This document shows positions 1-11,999 of a stretch of DNA of 64,000 nucleotides, piece after piece. The position numbers and the translations under genes are program-made. Source of the stretch: Liolophura sinensis (lineage: Eukaryota > Mollusca > Polyplacophora > Chitonida > Chitonidae); assembly GCF_032854445.1 (NCBI RefSeq), contig NC_088297.1, positions 22,147,127 to 22,211,126 of the forward strand. The letters are read 5' to 3'. Every line of letters starts with the position of its first letter. Position 1 is the first letter of the stretch. Under the pieces are notes generated by a model that saw only the letters and a program-made list of their open reading frames with translations, had not been told where the DNA came from and ran no database searches.

Positions 1-911
1 AGCTATACGGATGTTTACTTTTCCCAGCACTGTTCATTATAAACACGTGTTTTCGCCGAGGTTAGTTCTTTTTTTGTTCTATATAGTCAAGGTTAAATCC
101 CGTGGGGACTTGTAAAAAGCCTTACATCTTGTCTACAGAGCAGCTTGTGAAGTCGAGGTTTACTTTTAGCATGATTAATGCGTTTTTGTCAAAAATAGAA
201 AACGCCATGGACTTATTTTCCTGTCTTTTTTAACATCTAGAACCAATATTACCACTCTCCGCTCTGCATGCAATGACCATGCTCATTTACAAAATTAATA
301 GACTTTGTTTCGTGTAGGTGTTTGTTTTTTTCTACACGTATTTTTGATTATGTTTATATCACATGGGAGTTAATAATCTGTGGGATGGCGAACTGCGCAG
401 CACTCTACCATTTCTGCGTCAAGTAATGATCACGATGTGTGATATTACCGCCATGGATGGTTATCTTTGGTCAAATGCTGTTTTAGAGGCTTTTTTATTG
501 GATTGATAAGAATCGGGCGAGTTCGCCTCTTTTTTTCCCACAACATTTCATCAGTCCGCAAATACGTATATTTTGAGGGGGGGGGGGGGGGGGGGGCAAA
601 ATGTCGTGCACATGACGTAAAACAAGTGGGGTGTATTCACATTTTAGTTTGTCTTCAGCCAATAGGAGGCCGATGGAGCATAGTTATTTACCGATTACGT
701 CGTAAATATTGAAGTCACCACGTCAACAGCATGCCTCATGGTTTTTGTCTATTTGGACGAGTTAAACAAGATTTCTTCCTCTCGTCACCTTACAGTCGAT
801 GACCATTCCTAGTGGAAAGAAAGGGTAATCGCAAGTTTTGTACTGGGTTCGAATACTTGGTGTAATAAAAGCAAGACACGATTTAAATTTAGTCATTAGT
901 TCTAAATAATA
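1..911. other. Non-coding stretch, no gene recognised
   Basis: I see no coding exon or known repeat here except a run of 20 G at 577-596. The first bases (around agctatacggatgt) resemble repeat R5, which also occurs near 15.93, 23.81 and 36.17 kb. The window may therefore begin inside a dispersed repeat. The 81-codon open frame at 467-712 runs through the poly-G tract and is not credible as a gene. Confidence 0.5.
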
Positions 912-1050
912 TACTTAAAGACGTACAGCATAGAGAGTCAAACTAGAGCAGCGACAAAAGTCTGATAGCTGGCGATCGGTCACATGTAACCGGTGAAATA
1001 TGGCCTCTTGTCAGTTTTCATCATTTAAGGCTTTATACAGTTCATGTAAA
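912..1050 (+). repeat. Dispersed repeat R1, unit 1 copy
   Basis: This stretch (gtacagcatagagag, then a GGTCACATGTAACCGG-like core) recurs in the same orientation near 17.20, 29.17 and 59.56 kb. It recurs inverted near 24.17, 34.34, 36.53 and 53.38 kb. Because it appears in both orientations it behaves as a dispersed element, not only as part of the tandem unit. No coding potential is evident. Confidence 0.6.
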
Positions 1051-1941
1051 TGCATGGATAGTAGCAACTTACACGCCCTAGCACCGTGGCTTAAGTAGAA
1101 TTAGGTAAAAAAAATAGTGATGTTGATTGCAATTTGTTAGACGTGACTAGACGGTCACATTTAATACGCGTTTACAAACATCTGTTTACGTTTTTGTTGA
1201 TTTATAGATCAGTATGCCAAGACAGCTAAAAGGAATACCACATGTTATTTAAAGTAGTGCATTCGTTCTGGATGTATGCGGCTTTTCATAGGATAGGAAA
1301 TATCCATTTTATGATTAGATGAGGTAACCACTGAACATAATATCCGCTGGCAAAATCCATAAAGACTTCGAAATACAGAATATTAACAGTAAATAAAACA
1401 GAAGTAATAGCAGAAAAAGAAAAACAGCAATTTTTGCTATATAATGCATAATTTCCGCTATGTCTTCTCTCTAAGTTGTCATACGATATGCCACTCCAGA
1501 GTTGTGTGACACCTCGGTTTGTGCTTGACCTGCGCTGAGTTTAAGGAGAGCTGATGTTGCCAGTTACAGCCATCTCGTTCTTTCCGTTATCGTTATATTA
1601 GCAGAGTCGTGTTGTCTTCGTCTGGTCCCTCAAGGACACTGTCTAAACTCTTTTGTGTGTCGATTATCAGGCATACATGAAATTGGCTGTATACGAAGGC
1701 CTACTATTAAAGATAAACACACATAAACATGGTGTGGTATATTTAGTGGAAAATGTCATCAGTTTGGTGTCGCTTTACACGATAGTGCAGACTTTGTGTG
1801 ATAATAAAGTGAACTTTAATGTTGCCACTGTTGCTCTTATTTTTAGAATAATATCATTCATGTATAGTACCTTTTTGACTAACTAGAACGTGTGTCAGTC
1901 GAGGAATGTTTCTTTTCATGTTTTCTCTCTGTTTACTTCAG

Positions 1942-2047
1942 ATACCTCTTTCCCGGTGTTTAACAAAGTGATGGGGCGGAATATAACATGCGATGCTCAC
2001 ATTCCTGGAGAATACCCTGGGCCCACGTGGACCTGCGCAGATATGAG
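1942..2047 (+). pseudogene. Exon 2 of candidate small Cys-containing protein family, unit 1 copy
   Basis: An exon-like segment lies between a good acceptor (gtttacttcag) and a donor (GTCAGT). Only one frame is open. It needs one base from an upstream exon (phase 1 in) and leaves AG for the next (phase 2 out). It encodes 34 full residues beginning TSFPVFNKVMGRNITC and ending GPTWTCADM, with two cysteines and one N-glycosylation-type NIT. A degenerate counterpart is at 44093-44176 and a short remnant at 21157-21177. The matching phase with the next exon (2600) supports a real ancestral gene. I do not recognise the family. The unit 1 copy is probably dead because of the next exon. Confidence 0.5.
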
Positions 2048-2599
2048 GTCAGTTTCTTCCATATCGCTCATTTCTTTTTTTTATAAAAATATTCATTTTC
2101 TTTTTCTGTCACGGTTTTGGATGATATATAGTGGCTGGTTGAATCATATGTCTCTTATGCCGCGGATTGAAATTGGATGCAAACCCACCAAAATTCGCCA
2201 TCTGTCACCGTCCACGCTCAGCTATGCCATGTCAGCTTAAGGAGAACAATAGGCTAATGGTGATTCCCCACATGACCCCCAGCGACAGTATCTCCAATAA
2301 GCAATTCGTAATTGCATTAATAAACCATGCCCTGCATATTAAGACAACCTGAAAATCAATAATTCAATGTCTTAACATATACCTTATATCCGGCGTTTCT
2401 TCTCAAGTAATCGCGTGAACACATACAACTGCTGGTTCAGCTAGGTAAGACGCATTGACGCATTTGGGGGCCTGTCGTCACTATAATGCTGGCTGCCGTC
2501 GTATTAGTGAAATGTTCTTCCTTAAAAAGTAAAGTATCTATTATCACCCTGAACAGCAGGCTTTTGTGTCTAATACTAAACCAGTGTGTCTTGTTACAG

Positions 2600-2774
2600 G
2601 GTTGATGGTTTGAGAGTAGCATACGGCTATCACCCTCGTGTCTCTGTCAGCGGTTTTTGTACAGACACCGGGGGCAGAGAAAACCTGGGTGCTATATGCA
2701 GGGGATTGCTGTGGGCAAATCAAATCACAAAGACGTTTTGGGCAGCTTCGGAGTATTCACATTTGCTATTCTAA
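2600..2774 (+). pseudogene. Exon 3 of the candidate family, unit 1 copy, frameshifted
   Basis: It follows acceptor cttgttacag. Its first base G completes an Arg codon with AG from exon 2, and the frame then reads VDGLRVAYGYHPRVS. Against unit 3 (32444) it lacks two bases near 2640. The expected continuation, VFVQTPGAEKTW to CGQIKSQRRFG, is therefore in another frame, and the entered frame stops at 2772-2774. At the place where unit 4 has a phase-0 GTAGGT donor, this copy reads gggcag and has no GT. Both defects argue that this copy cannot make the protein. Confidence 0.5.
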
Positions 2775-3487
2775 GAAACCATTTTCAGTTTATCTTCATC
2801 AACCTAAAGGTGTGAATGTGACTACAAAATGAAATGGCATAGGAAACGGAACCATTTCTAAAGGTCTGAAGCCCCCCCCCCCCCCACCCCAAATTCCGAG
2901 GTCCCTGGACGTCACCTGAAACGCTAATCTCTGTTTGAGAATTGCCTAAGTTCACGTTGACGTTTTCTCATTTGCTGTTTCCAAAATGTTGCTCTGGAAC
3001 GCTGCATGCTTTGGCCTCTTGAATAGAAAGGTTGTGCACTCAGATCCAACTAGTACTCTCACTGGTTTAGACGATTAGAGCACTGACCTGCTGCGACTGT
3101 TAGGAATTTGGTCAATGTGACTGCCTGCTCGTATCCTAGGACTCTGCGGTCAACTGCGGTTTCGAGTCAGGAGCCTGATGACACACCATATGTACCCCCT
3201 CATAAACCTGACCGCTGTTCTTTTGGTGATTTAAGTTAGAGTTACTCCTACGGCTTCAGTTCCATTTCCTTCAGTTTTATATCAGATTGCTAGCAAAGAC
3301 GTTATTACTGACTGCAAAGAGTGGGTAGCCAAACTGCCCGAACAAATGAAGACGATTGATGCGGCGACTTTTTTTAATCAGGTGTTTGAAATCAAGTTGA
3401 AGAATTTGCGACTAGGTTGTGAAGCACTGAACAAACGAACATACCTTTCAAATAACACATAACTGATAATACCTCTTGTTTTTGCAG

Positions 3488-3631
3488 GTGTCTGAAGCGA
3501 CCTGCGCCACGACGGAACAAAAGAGAGCGATAGTGATAGAAGAAGACCGAGACTTTTATTGGAAAGACTTTAAATCAGGTCGAGGCTGGATGATAACAAT
3601 TCACTGTACCACAAAACCGGATGAGAAGTAG
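3488..3631 (+). pseudogene. Terminal exon 4 of the candidate family, unit 1 copy (open)
   Basis: Acceptor tttttgcag is followed by a phase-0 open frame of 47 codons ending in TAG. The sequence starts VSEATCATTEQKRA, has an acidic stretch (VIEEDRD), then FYWKDFKSGRGWMITIHC, and ends TTKPDEK. It has two cysteines. The unit 4 copy at 45117 shares the acceptor, the phase and both flanks of the exon, but has an internal deletion. This exon alone looks intact; upstream exon 3 is broken. There is no recognised domain. Confidence rests on splice phase and paralogue comparison. Confidence 0.5.
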
Positions 3632-3819
3632 TCTCGTACATTCTCGTCTGTCTCGCGTTTAAATGCTATCTATCATACAGTCTAGTCAGTTCATCGGGCA
3701 GACAAAGCGTCTGAAGTTTCCTATAACCAGCGGCGAACAGTGGTCCAAAACAAGTCATTTCGGATTGGTTCATAGGTTTTTCGTAGATTAACATTGTAAA
3801 TGGGAGAACGGAAAAATGT

Positions 3820-4100
3820 CCATAAATGTAAAGGATCGCAGATGCGTTTGACAGCCAGCGACTGCGTTCTTCACACAGCGCGGGCACTCAAGGCTCTAGG
3901 CGACACTGCATTCCAGAAAAGAGTTCTGAAAGATGGGCACTGCTCCTGTATAGGTGTGGAACGACGTACTCGAGTCGTCAGCCCTAAGGCGCTCTTTGCA
4001 GCTCTGGATTCTTAAAAGTCGATGGGTTTTTCTTGCAGAGCTATTAGTTTTACCGAGGACATGTTAACAGCCTGACAGGACCACAGACGAAGCTTCATTA
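3820..4100 (+). repeat. Landmark R3 block, unit 1
   Basis: This is homologous by eye to 22130-22460, 33655-33990, 46170-46500 and 58660-58935. The best conserved part runs from gccgtcag through gcagagctattagttt to atgttaacaacctg. The 71-codon open frame across it (3800-4015) is not kept in the other copies and is not called. It is one of the two landmarks that define the tandem units. Confidence 0.65.
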
Positions 4101-4559
4101 ACGGAACACTAACCTCTCCTGGAAGGATCGATTTGGATATAGGACAAGCTCATAACTGGGACACAACAGGCGGTCTACAGGCATTGTCAACCTGGGTGAG
4201 ATGCCAATCTACAAATTCCGGTCACTTTAATATCTAAATATTAATTAGTCACGTGCCGATGGAGGAGTGACCTTGTGAAACTGTTACCTTGTCTCAACAA
4301 AGACAACTATCCAACAACTTTCCAAGCAATTCTGTGATACAAATCAAACTTCTTTTGCGTATTCGTGTTCTGACAATATGGTACACTCACGACATATGAT
4401 TTGAATATTTCTTTTAGTTCTGTGTCAGCAAATTTGGAAAATCCAGTAGCAAATCCTTTATATGGCCAGTTAGGGAAAGATCACTTGAAATAGACTTGAT
4501 CTTTGCTTCGGCTTTTTGTTTTTGACCACTGTGTTAGTAGGCTGTTAATTTTTGAGGAC

Positions 4560-5450
4560 AGAATCTCAACTTAGGCACGCCTCACAAAGTCGCGTTTGTT
4601 GATAAATGTTGGAGAATAAGGAAGATTTAGACTCAACACCAAATGACAGGAGTGGGAACATCTATCGGGCCTTGTCTTTGATCCTTCAAATAGGAAAGGC
4701 GCGTTTAGCTTCAGAATCGGAAATTAGCCGCTTTATTTCATTAAGCTTGGTGTCCCTGATGTTTCTGATATAAGGTCTTGTTGATTTAGCATTTGCAGTT
4801 TAAACCACTGCATGATTGATGACGGCAACAACATATTTTTCTGGACACAAAGATGCCACGTGTAGTTAAGGTAACTTCCTACCTAAACAAGACAAATATC
4901 TATATTGCTGGCTTTTTGCTCAACGGAATAAATGTTCACTTTTAATCGGATCATGTTTTGAATTTGATTCGACTGCCTGGATACAAGTTCAGCTCCCTCT
5001 TAGCTTCCTGTTGTCACATAAAATGAAAAGGATGCCAGGCACCAAATCAATTGTATAGCTGTTCACTGGCGATAAGAGGCAGACGAACTTTTGATATTTT
5101 CTTAGCACTTCGAAAATCAGTACATTGATTGGACAGAATTGACTGATAACACCAACATAGTGCGAGTTGCCATTAACCGATGCAAGCCACGGCCAGGTTG
5201 ATTCGAGTAGATTTGGGCAAATTTGGAAACGGAGGATAATCTATTGCAAGAGTTCAGTGTATATTGGCGTATTCTATACAAATTCCCAAGAGCAACAGTG
5301 ACTTATCGGGATATCATTTAAATTCATAAACCGAATGACTTGTTTTCTTGAATGATATTAGGTTAATGAATGGTGAAATTGGAGGAATTCATGTGAAAAT
5401 GCTTGTGAGCGAAGCGAAAGTCATTATGATGTTATCGCAAAACTGCCTGG
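4560..5450 (+). repeat. Unit block E, unit 1
   Basis: This region matches 47200-48250 and, in part, 58960-59400 and 62270-62640. Shared points include a stretch like gttaaaattaaccaatac with a following Gly-poor spacer, and ggaattcatgtgaaaatgc near 5390. It carries no SINE where unit 4 has one (47979), so it acts as a paralogous empty site. No gene is seen in it. Confidence 0.5.
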
Positions 5451-6454
5451 TGATGTACTGGAATATGCTCAAGATTTGTTTAACATTTACGTTTTGTCAT
5501 GAAATTTATTAATATATTCACATCTCATTAGTGTCCTTTGATATGATCGAGTCCTGCCATCGATCGAGGTGAGAGATTATGTCGGTCGTGTCCGCTGAGG
5601 GCCACAGTGGTGGGGGAAATGTCTGTTACAAATGTGTGTCATCTCCACTTTTGAATAAGTCATTGACAATTCTTATGCCATGGTTGGTTGTTATACACAT
5701 TATTTTATCACCTCAGTATAATTTTAAATTCTAAAACGAGGTGATAATGGACGTGTTTTAAGTATTTTGTCAGTTTACATGAGTTATATGGTACTCATTA
5801 CGTGGGTGAAAATGGCATGGCAAAGTTGTTTCAAATTATGAATATTTGTTGATATATGTTGAAATCAGTGTTTGTACTGTGACATAATTTCCTTTTTCAT
5901 TACCAGCCACCTACCTTAAACACTTTATTTCATGTATTCACCCTGATTTTGAGGTTAACATATAATGATATATTGCCTGACTATTACCTGGCATGTTTGT
6001 TGGTGAACGGAAATGTTACTAAAAATAGTTCGTAATACAAAGGTCATGTTTAAATGAACACTGAAATGCAATAACTGTCTTTCCTCTGAGTACCCTGCGT
6101 GCACCCTGCCAATGCCTTAATAGACTGTTAATTTCCCTAGTATGTGTTTTAATACGTGTTCAGTCTTGGCCTGCTTTCTCTATCATAAAAACGCCATATT
6201 GCGTGACACTGCTCACTGTTCGTTTGGACGAGACAATGTTGTTTTCACGTAGTTTATCAAAGGTAGCCTATGTCGGATTATTGTTAATACATGTAGTTAT
6301 CTTGGCCTGACAGTCTGTCCCATGTTCACAACTTCGGTTACTGAGATTCTCTTTGCATTGAACTTCGTTGGCTGGGTACTATTGTGCTCGAGACTTTTGA
6401 GCATTTGCGTTTTTGTAGCGTTCAGTAACAAGGACATTCTCTGATTTATTCTTG

Positions 6455-6785
6455 CCGAAATGTGATTTAATTTTTAATTAATTAAAGATTGAATATATTT
6501 TATATGTAGTGAAGTTGATTAAGTTTGTGTCCGTGTAACGTAGGTCGCAGGGGCGAAGTTGTTCATTTATTTATACTTGGTATCTGTTTCTAGATCTGAT
6601 CCCGTGAAATTATCACGTGACGCAAAATAACAATGTGGATGACATATGCAATCTACGTCTTGTTCGTCTTACTATTTATATAAACAAGAAATATTCCGAT
6701 GTACTTTTGCTCAAGGTGATTACGTCAGAAGAGAACGATTATAACTGTGTTTTTAATTAATAAATGGAGGTTTGCTCACATATCG
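6455..6785 (+). pseudogene. Degenerate counterpart of the unit 3 terminal exon and its 3' flank
   Basis: The segment around aaatgtgatttaattttt aligns loosely with the end of the unit 3 ORF at 35085-35165. The following stretch (gacatatgcaatctac, attccgatgta, gaggtttgctcacatatcg) aligns well with 35275-35640. An AATAAA-type signal (taataaatgg) lies near 6760, and units 2 and 3 have related sequence at the same place. The coding frame is lost. I read it as the 3' end of an old gene copy. Confidence 0.35.
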
Positions 6786-7066
6786 AAATCTTGTTTTTGT
6801 TTTCACCTGTAACACAATCAAATAATCGTAACCATACAGAACATCTTGATTTTGTTTCCACCTGTAACATAATCAAGTAATCATAATCATACAGAACATC
6901 TTGATTTTGTTTCCACCTGTAACATAATCAAATAATCGTAACCAAACAGAACATCTTGATTTTGCTTCCACCTGTAACATAATCAAATAATCGTAACCAC
7001 ACAGAACATCTTGATTTTGTTTCCACCTGTAACATAATCAAGTAATCGTAATCCTACAGAACATCT
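6786..7066 (+). repeat. 55-bp minisatellite, about five copies
   Basis: acatcttgattttg recurs at 6841, 6896, 6951 and 7006, and a final acatct occurs at 7061, giving an exact 55-bp period. Each unit contains cacctgtaacataatcaa and taatcgtaacca. The array starts right after the AATAAA-like signal of the decayed gene end. Confidence 0.9.
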
Positions 7067-10000
7067 ATGGAATGTACAAGCAAATACAGTAGCAGTTGTT
7101 ATAAAGTAAAGAAATACAGACTGGATGGAAACTCGGCGTGTCTCACTTACGTACAACTTCATTGCAAAATTCGTTCGTGTTTACACTGTTTGATTAAGGG
7201 TTTAACCCTATACCGCTGAGAATTGTTTCGTACATACTCATTTTCCCAGAATGCGCAGTCTTTGAAGCATATGACGGGGTACGAAATAAGGCTCAGCGAC
7301 AATACAAGGAATACAAAGGTGTCTATTCTACCCCATGAAAGAAGAACACGTGGAGAAAACGGCATACGAAAACGAAAATCACCACCCCCCCCCCTTCACC
7401 CCACCCCCAAGGGATCATGAGGTTTAGGTCAATCATCGTTAAAGTGAGCAGATGACCTAGATATTCTAAAGCTGCGTATGACATCGCCTCTGATGTTACT
7501 CGGCGTAGATGTAGGAAGGTAAAAGTTTTGTCGTAAGGCCAAAATTAAAATATTGTTTGTTTGATATTACAAGCCCTTCATAACAAAAGAGGGCAATAGG
7601 TCGGGGTTTTTTGGCAGAAAACAAGAACAATCGTAGAATCGTGTTGAAATGATGATCACAATTAAACTTCCTCACCATCGATCAGTACTAAATTATATCA
7701 CCCAATATTTGGCAACCCTCAAAATAAATATTCTTGGATCTTTACAACAAAACTAACAGATAAACATTTGTTAAACAAACCTGTCCAGCTTATACTTTTG
7801 ACAGAGTGAAATAAAATCTATACCGAGAAATCTTTTTCAATTTTCCGAAATTTCTTTATTTTAATTAAACGTTGTGAGATTTAGAGGATTCTTCCTCCAT
7901 GTGAAAATATTTCTTCTGTCTTCAATACATCACTAAATGTACATGCTTGTCTAAAAGTGTGAAAAGCGTAAGCACCCAAGTGAGCCTCAGCTAAATCACC
8001 AGGTTTGACCTAATTTACAGTCCAAAACATTTATACATGAGGAAAAGGAGAGCCAAAGTGATGTTGTGTTGCATGAAGGTTGGAGGATGGAACATATCAG
8101 CTTTGTCATTGTATGTTAACTTCCCTGTATCCACTGAGAAACGCATCTGCCCTTTCTAGTGTCACTACCATCGTTTCCACTTCAGAACAATAAATCAGTG
8201 AGCAGGTACAATTTCCAAAGTTTTCTCAGCATCTGGCGGTGGTGATCTCAATGACAGTTCAGGAAATTATACCAATATATTCCCAGCTACACTCTCCCTA
8301 ACATAGAGTTTTGACGGGGAGAAAAGGTATCCAGACACCTGACACCTTTTTTTCACCAGTTGAAATGGGAGTAAGACAATGTTGGATGCCAACATAAAAT
8401 GGACTCTGTTGGGGATTCTTTGATAACGTAGGTTTGAAATAAAAATCTTCCGTTTTGATCATGTTTCAGCGGGTATTATGGTGTAAGGTCTCCATTTGTC
8501 CCTGTGATAATACCAGTCCATAAATGTATTAACTTAATTCACAAAAAATAAACTAGGGGGTTTACGTAAGTGGGTTACACGTAGAACCTTGGCTATAGCT
8601 TGAGCGACTTGTCCTTGGAGATAAGCCTATAGCCCTGGGTTCAAGTTTTGTGGGTGATTGTAAACATTTCGCTCCGGTTGTAACCAAACCTACACAATTC
8701 TCACGAGTTTCGCGAAATTAGGTGTGTTTTACAGCTACAGCGTGTCGAAATGAATTGGATCACGGAAAAGTCCATATCCTGTCGTCGAAAGACGCTTACA
8801 GCTGCGATGTTCACAAGATTTCCTTGAATATCGTACAAGGATTATCTCATTGATGAGGAATTAATTTGAAACCTCAACTCCCTATGGGAACACAATGATA
8901 CTGGTCACCAGTTTAGTAATGTATACGTCCCCCTCAAAATATGGCAACACTATTTGACGGGTATCAATTTGGGTACGGGTGAAAACACTTCACAGGTATT
9001 TCGATCTAGGGGCATCGAATATGTATACCCATCAAAGAGCTATAAGGCCGACTTTGCTCAACAGCGGGAGAGGAAATTGTTAGCCAATACATCGACTGTG
9101 AACTTTTCATATTGGGTAAGGTCTAGTTCACAGCCGAGAAGCTATCCATAGTAAAACATGTATTTGGGAAAGCCCTCCGCCGACTTTCTCGAAAGAACGA
9201 AAACACGAAAAAACACGTACATGTCATCGGTAAAAGTCAAGTGAATTACACTCGCGGACATTTTCGTCGTCTTTTGGACAATTTTTGTCTCATTCCGTGG
9301 CGTAAACGAATGGTAATTCCATAATATCTCGTCAGTCACAAACGTGCAGCTATTGTTTACGCGAGCGGCACATGCGCACATGTGGTTGACATTAAGGTGT
9401 TACAAAATCAAAGCAACAAACAGTCTCAGTCACAGGGTCAATTTCTTGGCATTTTAAAAACACCTGGCACTTCATACTTCTACGTCACTGAACAATTAGC
9501 TTTCAAAACAGCATCGTTGTCTACCTTTGCGCACTGAACTGTTCTATAGATTGGGATACGTAAGTAACGTTGTGATATATTTTAGATACTGTCAGATTCT
9601 CAGTAGACGTAAGCGTGATCGACGTAACAATTTAGGTCAATCGGGTAGACGGTATCACGTGGAGACTACCTCAAAGCAGACCTTACTTTCTTATTTTAGA
9701 GATTTTCTGAGGAAATATCGAATAAAAGTCAGTGTCAATGGTGGCAAAAGGTGCAAAACTGCCTGAGCTTGCTGACAGACTATGTATTAAGTTGCTTTAG
9801 ATAGTAAGTATTGCATTCAGTGAGATATTTACCGATTGGTTAGTTAAATACAGATACAATGTCATAATCGGGTGCACATGCCCGGGCTAAGAATGGCAGC
9901 AGTCATCGCGTATCGGTAAATATAAGCCATCCTTAGGCCGGATTTTCGGAAATTGTTTATCTCGAAAGATCGCCCGTCACCTGTATTCACATTTCAAACG

Positions 10001-10360
10001 ATAGGCGGAAAAAAGATATTAAATAACATAACATAAAATAATTTGTCATCTGTAAAAACAGGAAAAATGAATTTTGGTCGGGACGTTTTTTGAAGGGTCG
10101 GTCGCGTAACATCAAACATATAATATAGTGTATGCACTAGAAGCTTTCTGGCTGGAGAAAATCACGATATTTGACCTAGATATAAATCATAAAAACAAAT
10201 CTAACACATAAACATGTTCAACTCGATTTATTAGCGCTGATAAAAAGCAAGACATTCTATTCTGGGACGTAAACGTACATGCCGTTATGTTGGGCGACAT
10301 GTTCAATGTTGTTTAAAAGGTCCTCTCTATTTAATAAGTATATTTACAAACGGCTCGCAA
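7067..10360. other. Long stretch with no recognised gene
   Basis: No coding exon, SINE or tandem array is convincing here. A C-rich tract lies near 7384-7410. Near 8580-8690 a tRNA-like B-box resemblance (gggttcaag) exists but no cloverleaf can be built by eye. Short open frames (for example 8954-9151 and 9527-9766) have no paralogue in other units and no splice or start context. Confidence 0.45.
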
Positions 10361-10614
10361 ATGGGTTGTTATTTCATATTATTATTTGCTAGATGTCACT
10401 TGTCGTGGTACAACCTTATAGAGGCCAGCCCAAACGTGGGGTCTTATCTCTTAAAAGGTAAGTACCTTCTCAATCTACCTGAAATAATATTAAAATGGAC
10501 ATTAAATCTGAAGGGAAAAGATAATGGATATGTGACATTCACAGAAATAAAAGACACATCGTACAAACAAGTACTTGTAATAGTATGTTATGAACCATGA
10601 AAAAAAAAAAAAAA
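10361..10614 (+). other. 79-codon ORF followed by AATAAA and a poly-A run, possible retrocopy
   Basis: An ATG-initiated frame (MGCYFILLFARCHLSWYNLI...) runs to TGA at 10600 and is followed directly by a run of about 15 A. An AATAAA lies about 45 bases before the A-run. This is the layout of a retroposed transcript 3' end. I do not recognise the peptide and saw no flanking target-site duplication. The protein reading may be chance. Confidence 0.25.
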
Positions 10615-11844
10615 CACGCAATTTAAAGCTGGTTTTCGAATTTTGAAACGCCAATTTATTTTACTGTCAACAGTTTGAATTGGTTTATTTGTTTATTTGA
10701 TTGAAGTTGGACAACATTTTGGTAGTGTCAATCCGATGGCGACAGCCATAAGGGTTTCCTACCTGTAACATGATCTCGTCACCACATAACTGAAATACTG
10801 TCAATGTAGCGTTAATCCACAACTATTCCTTTCCTTCTTTGAGTTTAACCTATCATTGGTTAGTGAATGTGTATATTTATTCCAAACTCAAACGACTTCT
10901 GTTAGAAAATGTACAGAGTCATGCTTTGTTTCTTGTTTCCTTGTTTCAGATTATTAAGTTCGTCGCAGTGTTAATATCATGCAACACAGCTAATTACCTT
11001 ACACTACAAGTATTTATAGCTTGGACTTTTCACCTGTCGTCAGATCTCAAAACAACCTCGTGTCATTACCTGTGTTTCCACTCTAATGATACGACGATAA
11101 TTACTTTGAAAAAATATTTAACGGCACATTGTGTCCTTTTTTTTTATTAAATTACACATTATACCCCGCTGTAAGTTGCTGGCCGTGTGCAGATATACAT
11201 AGTGAATAGAGATGTCCTTTCGAACAACATCGAAGGTGTCACGCAGCACACCGGCCGGTATGTTTACCTCCCCGAGTAATATCATTTCACGCCGCGTATG
11301 CCTACAAATAAAAGAATTTGATTTTGTTTACTTATTACATTTGCTTCGTGAACTATATAAAGCTGAATAGCCGGGAATTTCTTCAGTGATAAAATTGTTA
11401 TTTCGCACAGTTTACAGATATCGCTTTTGTTTTTACATTTTTTTTACATTTTTACACCGAGACGCCATGACGTTAAAAAAGAAACATTTGTTTCATGGCA
11501 TTCCAATCTAAGCTCAGCGGGTAGACGTCATAATACATGTCCAGTAAACTTTTACATTTCTACGTCAAGCAACGACTCCATGCTAAAAACGACACAACGT
11601 CATACATACCAACTACCCAAAGGTCATGCATTTTAGACCAATGAACGACAAACTTAGGCCATAGCATTTGATACATCTGTATTTAGTTGTTTGCACACAT
11701 GTAATGATAAACCTTGCACAGATGATTAACTTGCAGTAGATATTTTTCACCTGACCTTTTCACCGCACCTTTGATGTCAAGAGCTTGTCGTATCGCTTCC
11801 TGTGTCTAAAAATATGACGCTAATTACTCCTCAGTGAAGAAAAT
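10615..11844. other. Non-coding stretch
   Basis: AT-rich sequence with several short open frames and no splice-supported exon. The 103-codon frame at 10839-11150 is hydrophobic and low-complexity in parts and has no counterpart elsewhere in the window. Confidence 0.4.
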
Positions 11845-11930
11845 CCTTACCTGTAATCAATGATCAATGACCCGGAAAACCCGTCAGGTGAGGTGATGAT
11901 TAATTAATGTGATAATCTTAACCAATGTGC
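11845..11930 (+). repeat. Landmark R2, unit 1
   Basis: The core cctgtaatcaatgatc ... gaggtgatgattaattaa recurs near 24742, 37150, 48518 and 59395, always on the + strand. It defines the 11-13 kb period of the array. Confidence 0.65.
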
Positions 11931-11999
11931 TTATCTTATATCTGCAACGAGAAAAGTCCGCGTAGTAGGCTTAATCGGCGTTGTATGAGCCATTCTGTA

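Noticed and set aside
3800-4015. 71-codon frame with cysteines in R3 of unit 1
   Set aside because: The homologous R3 blocks in units 2-5 do not keep the frame, so it is unlikely to be coding.
8580-8690. Possible tRNA gene or tRNA-derived head
   Set aside because: Only a B-box-like gggttcaag is visible. I could not fold a cloverleaf or find a matching A-box at the right distance.
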